The notes beneath the pieces were generated by a model. That model worked only from the letters and a program-made list of their open reading frames with translations. It ran no database searches and was not told the origin of the DNA. The position numbers and the translations under genes are program-made. From Spirochaetota bacterium (lineage in GTDB: Bacteria > Spirochaetota > Spirochaetia > Treponematales > UBA12059), in the NCBI GenBank assembly GCA_026398615.1, contig JAPLSN010000011.1:36158-100157 (forward strand): a stretch of 64,000 nt of DNA, given 5' to 3'. Each line of letters opens with the position of its first letter. The stretch's first letter is position 1. Positions 54,750 through 63,924 of the stretch are shown here, piece after piece.

Positions 54750-56078
54750 ATGACCATGCAAGCCGAACTTGAGAAGAAATCCGATTCCCGGACCGAGGAA
54801 AAGAAGGAACGAGCCGACAGGGTCGACTTCAAGATGGTGACCTTCTCGCTCGGGGGCAAGGAATACGGCATCGACATCATGAACGTGAAGGAGATCGCCA
54901 AGGCGAGCAAATTCACGTACGTGCCGAACGCGGCCCCCTTCGTGCGCGGCGTCTACAACCTGCGCGGGGAGATCATCTCCATCATCGACCTGCGGACCAT
55001 GTTCCACCTCCCATCGGAACGGAAACAGGACGGCTCCCTCGAAAGCCTCCTCATCCTGCGGGTCGAGGAGCACGTGTTCGGCGTCATCGTCGACAACATC
55101 GACAAGGTCGTGGGAATCTCGAAATCGTCGCTCCAGCCGCCGCACCCCATTTTCGGCGACATCAACGTGAAGTATATCCGCGGCATCGTGGAAAACGCCG
55201 GAAAGCTCTATATCATCCTTGACGTCGAGAAGATTTTCATGGTGGACAAGGATCTGAAGGGCGCCAGGAAGGAAGCCGCGTACGAAGCCCCCAAACCGGG
55301 GATGTCCGAGCGCGCCTTCACGTCCATGGAAGCCGACGGCGGCGACCTCGACCTCGGCTTCATCGAGGAAACGCTGTTCTCGTTCCGCCACTTCGCCGTC
55401 ACTCCCGTCAACGACGCATGGGTCAAGGCCAGATTCGGGCAGTGGAAGGGGATGCGGAAGGGCACCGACCTCCAGCTCAAGGAACCGGGGGAAGCCGACC
55501 AGTACCTGGAAACCTTCTATAGCCGCTGTTCGTCCGTCCTCTGGGACTCAGGCTACGCGGACCAGGTCCTCCCGGTCCTTCCCGCGGCCGAATCCAGGAC
55601 GATCAACGTGTGGAACCCCGGCTGCGGCCGCGGGCACGAGACCTATTCCTTCGCCCTGCTCCTCAGGCGAAAGTATCCCCAGGCCAGGATCAAGATATGG
55701 GCCAATGACTCCGACCTGCTCGCGATTTCCATGGCGCCCAACATGACCTTCCAGGAACAGGAGATCCCCGAGGCGTACCGCGAACACATGGTCAAGGGGA
55801 AAAACGGTTATTCCTTCTCCCAGGCGGTACGCGATTCCATCTTTTTCGAATTCCACGATGTCCAGAACGCCAATCCCCTCCCCCCCCTCGACATCATCCT
55901 GTGCCGGGACACGCTGTCGTTCATGGACGTGGTCCAGCAGAAGAGGCTCATCGCTGAATTCTCCGAAAGGCTCAAGGCTTCCGGCATCGTCATCCTCGGC
56001 GGCAACGAGAAACTAGTCGCCGGGGGATGGAAATCCGTTTCCGGCGACGAGGCGGTATCGGCCTACGGGAAGGACTGA
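54750..56078 (+). CDS. CheW-CheR-like fusion protein
   Basis: 442 residues, starting 15 bases after cheA. Residues about 25-175 are a CheW adaptor (TFSLGGKEYGIDIMNVKEIA, VRGVYNLRGEIISIIDL). Residues about 205-435 resemble the CheR methyltransferase: NVWNPGCGRGHETYSFALL is the SAM-binding loop and DIILCRDTLSFMDVVQQKRL the catalytic strand. Two usual CheR residues differ: the loop GEE reads GHE, and the Asn of LCRN is Asp. Such fusions are known in spirochaete chemotaxis operons, where they act structurally in arrays. Activity of the CheR half is uncertain. Confidence 0.9.
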   Translation: MTMQAELEKKSDSRTEEKKERADRVDFKMVTFSLGGKEYGIDIMNVKEIAKASKFTYVPNAAPFVRGVYNLRGEIISIIDLRTMFHLPSERKQDGSLESLLILRVEEHVFGVIVDNIDKVVGISKSSLQPPHPIFGDINVKYIRGIVENAGKLYIILDVEKIFMVDKDLKGARKEAAYEAPKPGMSERAFTSMEADGGDLDLGFIEETLFSFRHFAVTPVNDAWVKARFGQWKGMRKGTDLQLKEPGEADQYLETFYSRCSSVLWDSGYADQVLPVLPAAESRTINVWNPGCGRGHETYSFALLLRRKYPQARIKIWANDSDLLAISMAPNMTFQEQEIPEAYREHMVKGKNGYSFSQAVRDSIFFEFHDVQNANPLPPLDIILCRDTLSFMDVVQQKRLIAEFSERLKASGIVILGGNEKLVAGGWKSVSGDEAVSAYGKD

Positions 56079-56247
56079 GGCAACGGACGGCTGGCGCCGA
56101 AGCGCCTTCGTCCGCATGATTCCCGTCGCGCGGCCTTGAATCCCCGCGCGTTTCGATGCATTATCCGTATCGGGAAACGCCCGAGCGCGCGATCATTTGT
56201 CACGTTCGTCCGGGAACGGGTTTTCGGAACCAAACAGGGAGAGGAAA

Positions 56248-56712
56248 ATGCGGGTAGAATACATCAATCCGTTCGTGGAAGCCTCCTTCAACGTCCTGCG
56301 TGAAGTACTGCAATCCGACGTCAAGCGCGGCGAGCTGTACCTCAAATCCACGTCGATGCCGGTCATGGGCGTGGCGGCCATCGTCGGCCTCGCGGGCGAC
56401 GTCGAGGGACGCGTCCTGTTCGACATGGACAAACCGACGGCCCTCAAGGTGGCCTCGGCCATGAACGGCGAGGAGCTCCCGACCATGGACGACCTCGTCA
56501 AGGCCACGATCACCGAGCTCGCCAACATGATCACCGCCCAGGCAGTCACCAAGCTCCACGAACTCGGCTTCCGCTTCGACCTGACCCCGCCCGCGATCTT
56601 CACCGGCGACAACATGGAAGTCACCGATCAGGACGTCGAGGCGCTCATCGTGCCCATGGAGGTTCCCCAAGGCCGCATCGAGATCAACGTGGCCATCCGC
56701 GAACGTTCCTGA
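56248..56712 (+). CDS. cheX: CheY-P phosphatase CheX
   Basis: 154 residues from ATG 56248 (AGGGAGAGG upstream). The signature ExxN appears as ITELANMITAQA, and VEGRVLFDMDKPTALKVASA matches the CheC/CheX/FliY fold. It removes phosphate from CheY; spirochaetes use CheX instead of CheZ. Third gene of the operon, 170 bases after the fusion gene. Confidence 0.93.
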   Translation: MRVEYINPFVEASFNVLREVLQSDVKRGELYLKSTSMPVMGVAAIVGLAGDVEGRVLFDMDKPTALKVASAMNGEELPTMDDLVKATITELANMITAQAVTKLHELGFRFDLTPPAIFTGDNMEVTDQDVEALIVPMEVPQGRIEINVAIRERS

Positions 56713-56740
56713 GTCCCGGGCGAGCTTCACGGAGAACGGC

Positions 56741-57178
56741 ATGAAAACGAAGGACGATTTTCCATCGCTCAACGAGCGCCCCGCGGAAGGGGTGGGACCC
56801 GACGGGGTGCCATTCCGGGTGCTCATCGTCGACGATTCCATGTTCATCGGCAAGCAGATCTCGCAGATACTGTCGTCTGAGGGATTCGAGATCGCCGGCA
56901 TCTGCGCCGACGGGGCCGCGGGCATGGAGCGCTACAAGGAACTCTTCCCGAACGTCGATATCGTGACCATGGACATCACCATGCCGAAAATGGACGGCAT
57001 CACCGCGCTCAGGAAGATCATCGAGTTCGACAAGAACGCGAAGGTGGTGATGATCAGCGCCCTCGGGAAGCAGGACCTGGTCAAGCAGGCCCTCGTCACG
57101 GGCGCCAAGAGCTACATTGTCAAGCCGCTCGACCGGAAAAAGGTGCTCGAGCGCATCGTGGCGGTCCTCAACAAGTGA
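56741..57178 (+). CDS. cheY: Chemotaxis response regulator CheY
   Basis: 145 residues, with about 25 residues before the receiver domain. The domain has VLIVDDSMFIGKQI (acidic pair), the phospho-acceptor in VTMDITMPKMDGI, MISALGKQD (Thr/Ser switch as Ser) and YIVKPLDRKKV (Lys). Flagellar motor output of the pathway. Starts 28 bases after cheX. Confidence 0.95.
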   Translation: MKTKDDFPSLNERPAEGVGPDGVPFRVLIVDDSMFIGKQISQILSSEGFEIAGICADGAAGMERYKELFPNVDIVTMDITMPKMDGITALRKIIEFDKNAKVVMISALGKQDLVKQALVTGAKSYIVKPLDRKKVLERIVAVLNK

Positions 57179-57194
57179 TTTCAGGCGGGTATCG

Positions 57195-57224
57195 TTGACA
57201 CGGACGCGGTTTCCGCGATATAAG
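57195..57224 (+). promoter_or_regulatory. Promoter of tRNA-Val
   Basis: TTGACA (57195-57200), an 18-base spacer and TATAAG (57219-57224). Confidence 0.75.
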
Positions 57225-57238
57225 AAAACTGCGCTTTC

Positions 57239-57312
57239 GGGCGGTTAGCTCAGTTGGTTAGAGCACCAGTATGACACGCTGGGGGTCACAAGTTCGACTC
57301 TTGTATCGCCCA
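57239..57312 (+). tRNA. tRNA-Val (anticodon GAC)
   Basis: 74 bases. Acceptor GGGCGGT pairs with ATCGCCC, the anticodon stem CCAGT/GCTGG encloses ATGACAC, the T loop is TTCGACT and the discriminator is A. Confidence 0.95.
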
Positions 57313-57315
57313 TAA

Positions 57316-57367
57316 GAAGTCCTTGCTATACAATGATTTACGTCATTGTATCGCGAGGGCTTTTTTT
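57316..57367 (+). terminator. Terminator of tRNA-Val
   Basis: A long hairpin with TACAATGA pairing with TCATTGTA and further pairing of CCTT with GAGG, followed by seven T residues. Confidence 0.9.
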
Positions 57368-57782
57368 ATTTCAGCCCAAAATTCGCCTACTGTGGGCGAA
57401 AGTGTGAGTAAAAAGGCCTAATAGGTCATCCCTGAACTCCATCAGGGGGACTTGTGCCAGAATGCCATACCCTTTCGGGCGTGGTGGCGATAAAACGGCA
57501 TCTACGTGGCCCAGTTCCGCGGTTCACCAAGCGGAAAACGACAAACCACTGTCTCTACCCACACACGGTCTTGGCCTGGAGCAATAGCCTTTTGCACGGA
57601 CGATATAAGTCTCGGAACGAGTGTCGGGGCGATGACCTCGCAGGAAACGTCCATCGACCGCGATCGTCGCGGCGTGGACATCGAGCCCTGCAAACCGATT
57701 TCCCCATGACCGGAATCCGGGTTCGGCATGGTCCGTCCAGGCGAAGAAGTCCTCACATCCCGCGGCTGCGGGTACTTTCCAT
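57368..57782. other. Gene-free region between tRNA-Val and the caspase gene
   Basis: No gene recognised. It has a lower GC content at its left end (57370-57430) than the core genes. No integrase and no copy of the tRNA 3' end was found, so island status is only suspected. Confidence 0.45.
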
Positions 57783-60638
57783 TCAGTTGCGCCGCGCGAT
57801 CGTGAAATCCGCCACCGTGAACGGCTTCGACGTCGCGGGCGTCTGCCTGCCGTCCGTCAACTCCGTGACCCTCTCAGACACGTAGAGGTCGAGCATGGTC
57901 ACCGTGATCCGGCCCGATCCGCTGTAGTCCGCCTTGCCGGCCAGCCCTTCGACCAAGGCCTTCGTGAAGGCGCCGTTACCCCATCTGGGGTCCTCCAGCG
58001 AGACTTGTTTCCCCGTTGATGACATGAAGACCACGGCGCCGTTCTCCGCGGAGGCGAGGCCGTTCGCGAGGGCCACGACATCGGCCTGGCCGCCCCGTGC
58101 GCCCATGAGGCTCCCGGAGTAGCAGGCGTCGACGAGGAAGACCGCCTTCCCCTCGATGGACGCGATCGTCGTCCTCAGGTCGTCGTATGAGATGGCCGTA
58201 TCGACCAGCCTCGAAGGCTCGGTGTCTACGGCCAAGTAATAGAAACGTCCCCGGGAATCGCTCACGCCGTGCCCCGCCAGGAAGAGCAAGGCGATGTCCG
58301 CGGTCCCGGTATCCGTCCGCAGCCATTCAAGCCCCGCCAGGATCGCGTCCTTGGTCGCCGAGGCGTCGCCAAGCTGCCGGATCGTGACGCGGGAATACTG
58401 CCTGCCTTCCTGCGCTTTAAGGACAGCCGAGAGATCCGCGGCGTCCTTCGCCGCCAGCCCGAGCCGGAGGGCCGGATCCTTGTAGGCCGAGACGCCGACG
58501 CAGAGCGCGACGAGCGCGGGCTTCGCCGGCGGGGCCGGCGGCGCGCCGCTCCACTTGATCCTCAGCGACGCCGGCACCGAAGCCGCGTTCCGGTTCTCGG
58601 CGATGAGCGATACTTCGCAATCCCGGGGGGGGACGGTCAAGGTCAGGACCTGCGCTGCTCCGGGCACCGCGACTACCTTCAGCCCCCTGCTCGATTCCAG
58701 GGGCCGCCCGTCGATGGCCGCCCAGACCGAGTCGACCGGGGATCCGGCCGGGCTCCGCAGTTCGTAGCTGACGACGAGTTCGGCCTTGTCCGTCCCGCTC
58801 CCCTCCCGAGGCGAGAGGATCGTCACGACCGGCGGGAAGAGCTCCGCCAGAGGGCGACTTTCCGGGTCGCTCCGGCCGGAGTCCTGGTTCGCCTTCCTGA
58901 CGGCCTCGGCCTCGTCCAAGGTCGAGAAGAGCGCCGCGATCACGTCGGGACGATACCGGGAACCGCGGACACGGGACGAGGGGAAGAAATCCGCCTCCCG
59001 CTCCGCGCCGTTGTTCTGGTGCCAGCCGACGAGCTCGTCCCCGCCCGGGGAGCAATCGTAGTAGCCGGAGGGACTCCACGCCGCCCAGCGCTTGCGGTCG
59101 GGGTGGGCGAAGAGGCACACGAGCTCCTTGCCGTCCGACGCGCGGTGCCACTTGATGGTCCCGTCCATGTAAGCCCCGACGACGAAGCGGCCGTCCTTCG
59201 ACGCGTTGATAGCCACGACCGGGTAGTTGCTCGACGAGTAGACCTTCCAGACCACAGCGGCGCGCTCGTCGAGGCGGGTGAGGCCATTGCCGGCGAGGAC
59301 GATCCCCGCGTCTCCCGGGAGGATGGCGTAGGCGTACAGCGGATCGTTCCCCTTCACGCCGAGCGAGATCTTGATCCCGTTGAGCTTCGGGCTCTGGCTC
59401 AGCTTCCAGCCATCGGCCAACGCGTACTTCCTGGATTTCAGGACGGGACCGGTGAGGTCCTTCCAGGAGCCTTTCGCGTCGATCCGCCTTTCGGCGACCG
59501 CGAAGAACGACGGCTTCTTGTCCAGGGAACCGTAACGGAACGAAAGGACATCTCCCCGGGCCGACAGCGGGATGCCGCGGTCAGCGTTGCCCGATTGGTC
59601 GATGGCGCTCGCGGAGCTCAAGGTGACGAACTTGCCCTCCTGCGTCAACGTACCGATGGTGGGCTGTTCGGTCCCGAGCACGAGGGTCCCGTCCGGCATG
59701 GGCGCCGCGTCCACGAGCGGACCTCCGAGGGCCGGGATCTTGATGTCGGAAAACCGGCCTTTGGCGGAAAGCTCCCAGCGTCGCAGCGACGTCTTGCCAG
59801 CATAGAGATAGCGCCCGTCGGGAGAGTACGCCACGACACTGCAGCCGCCGGTGAGGGCGCTCGCGTCGAAAGCCTTCAGGTGCTTCAGGTCGCCCGCGCC
59901 GAACACATCCACAACCGCCTTGTCAGCGTATGCTACGGCCAGGGACGCGCCGTCGGCGGACAGGGAGATGCGCCGGGGCTGCGAGCCGCCCATGCCCGTC
60001 GCGGCGGCCATGGGGTTCAGACCGGCCGGGCCCGACTCGAACGCGAAGATGCCTCCCTTCCGGTCGACTGCGAACAGCCTGCCGCCATCGGACGAGAAGA
60101 GGATGTCGATGACCGGGCCCCCAAGTTTTCCGGCAGGTCCGAGCCATTTCCAATCCTCGACTCGGGCGAAGTGGACGCTGCCGTTCCAGCAACCTGCGGC
60201 GAGGAAGCGTCCATCCGGCGAGAACCTGAGCCGCTCGACCGTGCCCGACGGCAGGGAGAGCCGGCGCACCATTTTGCCATTGAACCGGTCGAAGACATAG
60301 ACGACGGGTCCGAGCTCCTCCGGCGCGGTCCATCCGCCGCAGGCGACCAGCGACGCGTCCGGCGATATCGCGGCCGCGATGAGCGCGCCCTCGAACGCCG
60401 CGTCGATGGGTGGGCGGAGAGTGCGATGGAGCCGGCCGGAGGGGAGCTCCCAGACGCGGCAGGTCTTGTCGTTCGACGCGGTCACGGCCCAGCTGCCCGA
60501 TGGATCGACCGCGAGCTGGTTTATCCTGGAAAGGTGAGCGCCGGTCTCGATCCGCAACAAGGGCTCGACGGGAAGAGGCAGACCGTGCAGCAAGCAGGCC
60601 GCTACAAGCATGACCAACGACATCACCGAACGCTTCAT
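57783..60638 (-). CDS. WD40-caspase (peptidase C14-like) lipoprotein
   Basis: 951 residues. The signal peptide contains the lipobox LVAAC (Cys15), so the protein is probably a lipoprotein outside the cytoplasm. Residues about 30-520 form WD40-like beta-propeller blades (LAVDPSGSWAVTASNDKTCR, LRFSPDGRFLAAGCWNGSV, VVAYSPDGRYLYAG). After an immunoglobulin-like stretch (about 610-690) comes a caspase-like domain with both catalytic residues: His near 789 in LFLAGHGVS and Cys near 836 in FLVDACYSG. A metacaspase-like cysteine protease with a sensing propeller is expected; specificity is unknown. AAAGGTGG precedes ATG 60638. Confidence 0.85.
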   Translation of the reverse strand: MKRSVMSLVMLVAACLLHGLPLPVEPLLRIETGAHLSRINQLAVDPSGSWAVTASNDKTCRVWELPSGRLHRTLRPPIDAAFEGALIAAAISPDASLVACGGWTAPEELGPVVYVFDRFNGKMVRRLSLPSGTVERLRFSPDGRFLAAGCWNGSVHFARVEDWKWLGPAGKLGGPVIDILFSSDGGRLFAVDRKGGIFAFESGPAGLNPMAAATGMGGSQPRRISLSADGASLAVAYADKAVVDVFGAGDLKHLKAFDASALTGGCSVVAYSPDGRYLYAGKTSLRRWELSAKGRFSDIKIPALGGPLVDAAPMPDGTLVLGTEQPTIGTLTQEGKFVTLSSASAIDQSGNADRGIPLSARGDVLSFRYGSLDKKPSFFAVAERRIDAKGSWKDLTGPVLKSRKYALADGWKLSQSPKLNGIKISLGVKGNDPLYAYAILPGDAGIVLAGNGLTRLDERAAVVWKVYSSSNYPVVAINASKDGRFVVGAYMDGTIKWHRASDGKELVCLFAHPDRKRWAAWSPSGYYDCSPGGDELVGWHQNNGAEREADFFPSSRVRGSRYRPDVIAALFSTLDEAEAVRKANQDSGRSDPESRPLAELFPPVVTILSPREGSGTDKAELVVSYELRSPAGSPVDSVWAAIDGRPLESSRGLKVVAVPGAAQVLTLTVPPRDCEVSLIAENRNAASVPASLRIKWSGAPPAPPAKPALVALCVGVSAYKDPALRLGLAAKDAADLSAVLKAQEGRQYSRVTIRQLGDASATKDAILAGLEWLRTDTGTADIALLFLAGHGVSDSRGRFYYLAVDTEPSRLVDTAISYDDLRTTIASIEGKAVFLVDACYSGSLMGARGGQADVVALANGLASAENGAVVFMSSTGKQVSLEDPRWGNGAFTKALVEGLAGKADYSGSGRITVTMLDLYVSERVTELTDGRQTPATSKPFTVADFTIARRN

Positions 60639-60813
60639 GGATCCCCACCTTTCTCGATTCCCGGAAACCAGACGATCCGCCTGCGGCGCGAGCCCGGTCC
60701 GCTACCGGAAGGCGATTCGCGTGGTTGGATACCGCGGATTCGCCATCGGGTCCACGCCGCCAGCGACTTTCCGTATAGTATAATGCAAGGAAATGGAACT
60801 TCACCATCCCGGA
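60639..60813. other. Upstream region of the caspase gene
   Basis: AT-richer patch TATAGTATAATG near 60772-60783; TATACTATA on the minus strand could supply a -10 for the caspase gene. No coding evidence. Confidence 0.35.
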
Positions 60814-62187
60814 TCACGGTTTCCATGCCGAGCGGACATGGTGTGCGGGCAACCCAAGACCGGATCGGAGGGCGGGGCCGCCGGATTCCCCCATCCGACG
60901 ACCTTCGCTTCTGCCCCTCGAGGCCGGCCTTGGTTCAGGGGCCGGATCCCCGGGGTTTGGCACCCCCGCGTCCTGCTTGCCGATCGTGTCTAGCATGTTC
61001 CCCTCGTGGGTCTTCCGGAGGTCGTCGATGCGTACCGTGATTTCGACCACGCTCGTCTTGCCCCCCCCCGACATGAGGGCGATGCCGATCTTGAAGCTCC
61101 TGCCGATGACGTTCTTGCACATAGAATCGAGATCCTTAGCCTGGTCGCCTTGACTTGTGCTGTTGGTCAACGCGTTGGGCAGGTCCGCCCCGTAGAACAG
61201 CCTGTTGCCCAGGATCTCGTTCCACTTCGGCTGAAGGATGCCGTTCGCGTCGTAGCCCGCGGGGTGCAAGGTCGTGACGATGCCGTCCCGCGAACGCATG
61301 CTGAAGCTCAGTTCCGCGCCGGCGGGTACTTCGCTCGGTTTCTCGACGGCCGGTATGTCCTCGAGGGCATGGTACTGCATGTGGTAAATCGCATGTTTCG
61401 CTCCGGCAAAGGAGGTCACGTAACATTTGGCCCAGTCTATGGCCAACAGCTTGCCCGGCTTGTTCCTGGTCTTGAAATCGAGCCCAACCGGGACATAGTC
61501 CTGGGGAATGTCCAGCGTGATGTCCGCGAGTTCGATCTTGACGGCGAGGGTCGTTGACTTGACAGGTGCCGTCTGGCTATGGGTCATGAGGAAGCGGTCC
61601 CCCGCCATCCCGAGAATGGCAGCGAGGAAACTGTCCTCATCACTGCCGGCCATGGGCGGGGGCGTTGCGGGTGCTGCCTTGACCTCGGGGGCGGAGGCTG
61701 GTGCCGGTTGGGCTGCCGTCGCCGAAGCATTCGGCGCCGGCTCAGCGGCGGCGGGAGCCACGGGCACCGGCCTCGGATCCGTCCGCGGCGCCATCCTGAT
61801 ATGCAGGTCCTCGAGGATAACCGGGTCTGTCCCTCCCGATTCCCATGCGACCGTGTAGTTGCCGTCCTCGCCGATCTCGTAGATGCGACCGGGATAGAAA
61901 TTGCCGAATGAATTGACGGCCACCTTTACGTCCGGCTTCAGCTTGGCGGGATCGGCCGTTTCATCGAAGGCCATATCCGCCTGCAGGATGTCCTGAACCG
62001 TCCCGTCCTCGAACTTGACGGTGTAACCGTCGAGCGCCTCCTTCATAACCGTGGCCGGATGGAATTTGACGTCGGTATTGGTCTGGGCCAGCACTTTCGC
62101 GCCGGCGGGCAGATCTTGGGCGGCTACGGCGAACGAGAATCCTGTCGCGACAGCCAAGGAAAAAACAAGGCGAACCGAAGCTTTCAT
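60814..62187 (-). CDS. Exported protein with Tudor-like modules, function unknown
   Basis: 457 residues. The signal peptide ends FAVAAQD. Two SH3/Tudor-like modules follow (YTVKFEDGTVQDILQADMAF near 54-75 and YPGRIYEIGEDGNYTVAWES near 98-117), then an alanine/proline linker (about 140-180). A C-terminal domain has MAGDRFLMTHSQ and VVEITVRIDDLRKTHEG. The last roughly 50 residues are basic and low in order and may result from a frameshift in the original end. Upstream of, and parallel to, the caspase gene (175 bases), so they may be one unit. Confidence 0.55.
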   Translation of the reverse strand: MKASVRLVFSLAVATGFSFAVAAQDLPAGAKVLAQTNTDVKFHPATVMKEALDGYTVKFEDGTVQDILQADMAFDETADPAKLKPDVKVAVNSFGNFYPGRIYEIGEDGNYTVAWESGGTDPVILEDLHIRMAPRTDPRPVPVAPAAAEPAPNASATAAQPAPASAPEVKAAPATPPPMAGSDEDSFLAAILGMAGDRFLMTHSQTAPVKSTTLAVKIELADITLDIPQDYVPVGLDFKTRNKPGKLLAIDWAKCYVTSFAGAKHAIYHMQYHALEDIPAVEKPSEVPAGAELSFSMRSRDGIVTTLHPAGYDANGILQPKWNEILGNRLFYGADLPNALTNSTSQGDQAKDLDSMCKNVIGRSFKIGIALMSGGGKTSVVEITVRIDDLRKTHEGNMLDTIGKQDAGVPNPGDPAPEPRPASRGRSEGRRMGESGGPALRSGLGLPAHHVRSAWKP

Positions 62188-62214
62188 GCGTTCCGCCCGA
62201 AATCAGCGAATCCA

Positions 62215-62540
62215 CCCTAGAGTAGCCAACAACGGTGTAGTTAAAGCCTTGACCAGGCGGTAGGCACTGTCAATGCTCGTCCCTGACGGGGTCAGGGACG
62301 ACGGCGAACCAATCCTCCGCCGGCCGTTTTGACGTGACGACGATCCATGCCTTTCCGAGTCGCTCGTCCGAGATGGTGTAGAGGAGTTTGGTCTCCATCT
62401 GGGTGCGAAGCCTGAAGGGGAATTCATCGAGGATGAGGAGCTTGCGGGACTTGAAGGAGACGATGCTGACACCGGGCCGGGCTGCCTCATGGTCGAGGGC
62501 CTGGGAGCTGTGCGACTTTCCGATGCCCGGGTCTGGCGAT
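62215..62540 (-). pseudogene. IS21-type IstB ATPase remnant
   Basis: The minus strand encodes a Walker A DPGIGKSHSSQALDHEAARPG-like stretch (altered from GPPGIGKSHLAQAL), then after an internal deletion LLILDEF (Walker B) and WIVVTSKRPAEDWFAVVPDP. The C-terminal SIDSAYRLVKAL continues in another frame. The helper ATPase of an IS21 element is therefore deleted and shifted; no IstA is seen. Confidence 0.7.
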
Positions 62541-62823
62541 GCGCCCGTCATCCTAGCCCGGCGAAACAAGACGGTGGCCGAGGCGCGCCTTCGGAATCCG
62601 CGATTGTCGCGATTGCGCGGGGAACCTCCAGGTTTTCGAGCAATTGCCGAACAGGTTTTCGAAAACCGCCATGTTGTTCGACAACCTGTCAGGAATTCCG
62701 CATTCCCGTTCCCCCCTCCTGGAAGAACGATGATCTTCCTGGACAAAAGCCAGGCCTTCTTTCCTGCCCTTCCTTGTTTCTGTCCCTGTCAAGAAATAGT
62801 GGGGCTTCGGACTTTCGTGTGGG
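62541..62823. repeat. Repeat-rich debris between IS remnants, dispersed repeat copy B
   Basis: Contains CAGGTTTTCGAGCAATTGC (62629-62647), identical to 26329-26347, followed 5 bases later by a partial repeat CAGGTTTTCGAAAACC. The words CAACCTG and CAGGTT give it hairpin potential. No gene. Confidence 0.6.
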
Positions 62824-63898
62824 TTAGTTGCCCGAAAGGCCTGAAGGCATCATAGACAGCCCGCCCTTTTGGAACAGGATTGCCGTCCTGAACCGAGCCC
62901 TGTTCCTGAATCCGCAGGCCATCGCCTTGATCCTCTGGATGGTCGCGTTGATGGATTCAGAGATCGCGTTGGTGACATTGAGCATGATGGCGTTCAGGAT
63001 GCCCCACAGGTAGCTCCGCACCATCCTGCCGACCTTGATCATCGAATCGAGCCGGCATCGGGTGATCCAGCCCAGAAGCGCCTTCCAGTTGCGCTCGGCG
63101 GCCCCGCGGTAGGAATACGACCACAGGCCGCTGGCAGCCTCCTTGATCCTCCACGCCCTCGAGGTCTTCAGGTTCAGCTTCGTCAACCACAGGAATGCCC
63201 GCTTGTCCCTGTATCCTATCGTTGGCCTTGGTCCGGAGCCAGTCGTGCTTGGTCCTCGTCAGGGGACTGGGTCCAACCCCACCCAGCTCCCGGTGCTCGG
63301 TGGCGCGCACCTTGTCGAGTGCCTTGCTGAAGTGGCCGGCGACATGGAAGCGGTCGAAGCGGATCTTGCTGTCCGCTCCCTCAATGGTCTCTTGTACCGC
63401 CGTGATGAAAGGCTCCCACATGTCCATGGAGACCGACCTGAGCTCACGAAGCTGATCCTTGTTGGATTGCAGCCATTTCTTGAGCATTGCCTTCTTGCGA
63501 TCATCGAGGATGTCGATGACGATGCCCGTCTTCCGGTCAACCAGCACCGTGACATACTCATGCCGTTTCTGAAATGACGTCTCGTCAATCGCGAGCTCCT
63601 CGATCGGTGTGCATTCCCGCCGCGCGAGACCCCGGCGGACTGCCCGCTCCATGATGCCCCACGCCTTGTCCCAGCTGACCATCATCCGTTCGGAGACGGC
63701 ATTGATCGGAGCGACCTTCCTCCATGAGACGGCCAGGGCCGTGAACCCGCTCCCGAGCTCCGCCCAGGGGACCTTGGCCTGGCGGACGCCATGAACCCGG
63801 CAGTCCACTCGCGGAACATCTGCTTCGATCATGGTCACAAGGCCGCAGGTGTCGAGATGCCACCATGTCGATCTTCCTTGAGTAAGGAATGCGCGCGT
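62824..63898 (-). pseudogene. ISL3-family transposase, truncated and frameshifted
   Basis: The frame open from 63898 reads [19 protein letters not shown], the zinc-finger-adjacent part of ISL3 transposases, but a stop at 63899-63901 cuts off the N-terminus. The catalytic region continues with [37 protein letters not shown] (DDE-type) to about 63220. There the frame shifts, and the C-terminus ([20 protein letters not shown]) lies in another frame down to 62824. The N-terminal loss and the frameshift make it inactive. Terminal inverted repeats could not be placed. Confidence 0.8.
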
Positions 63899-63924
63899 CT
63901 AAACGAGGCGCGCGCACCTTGCGA

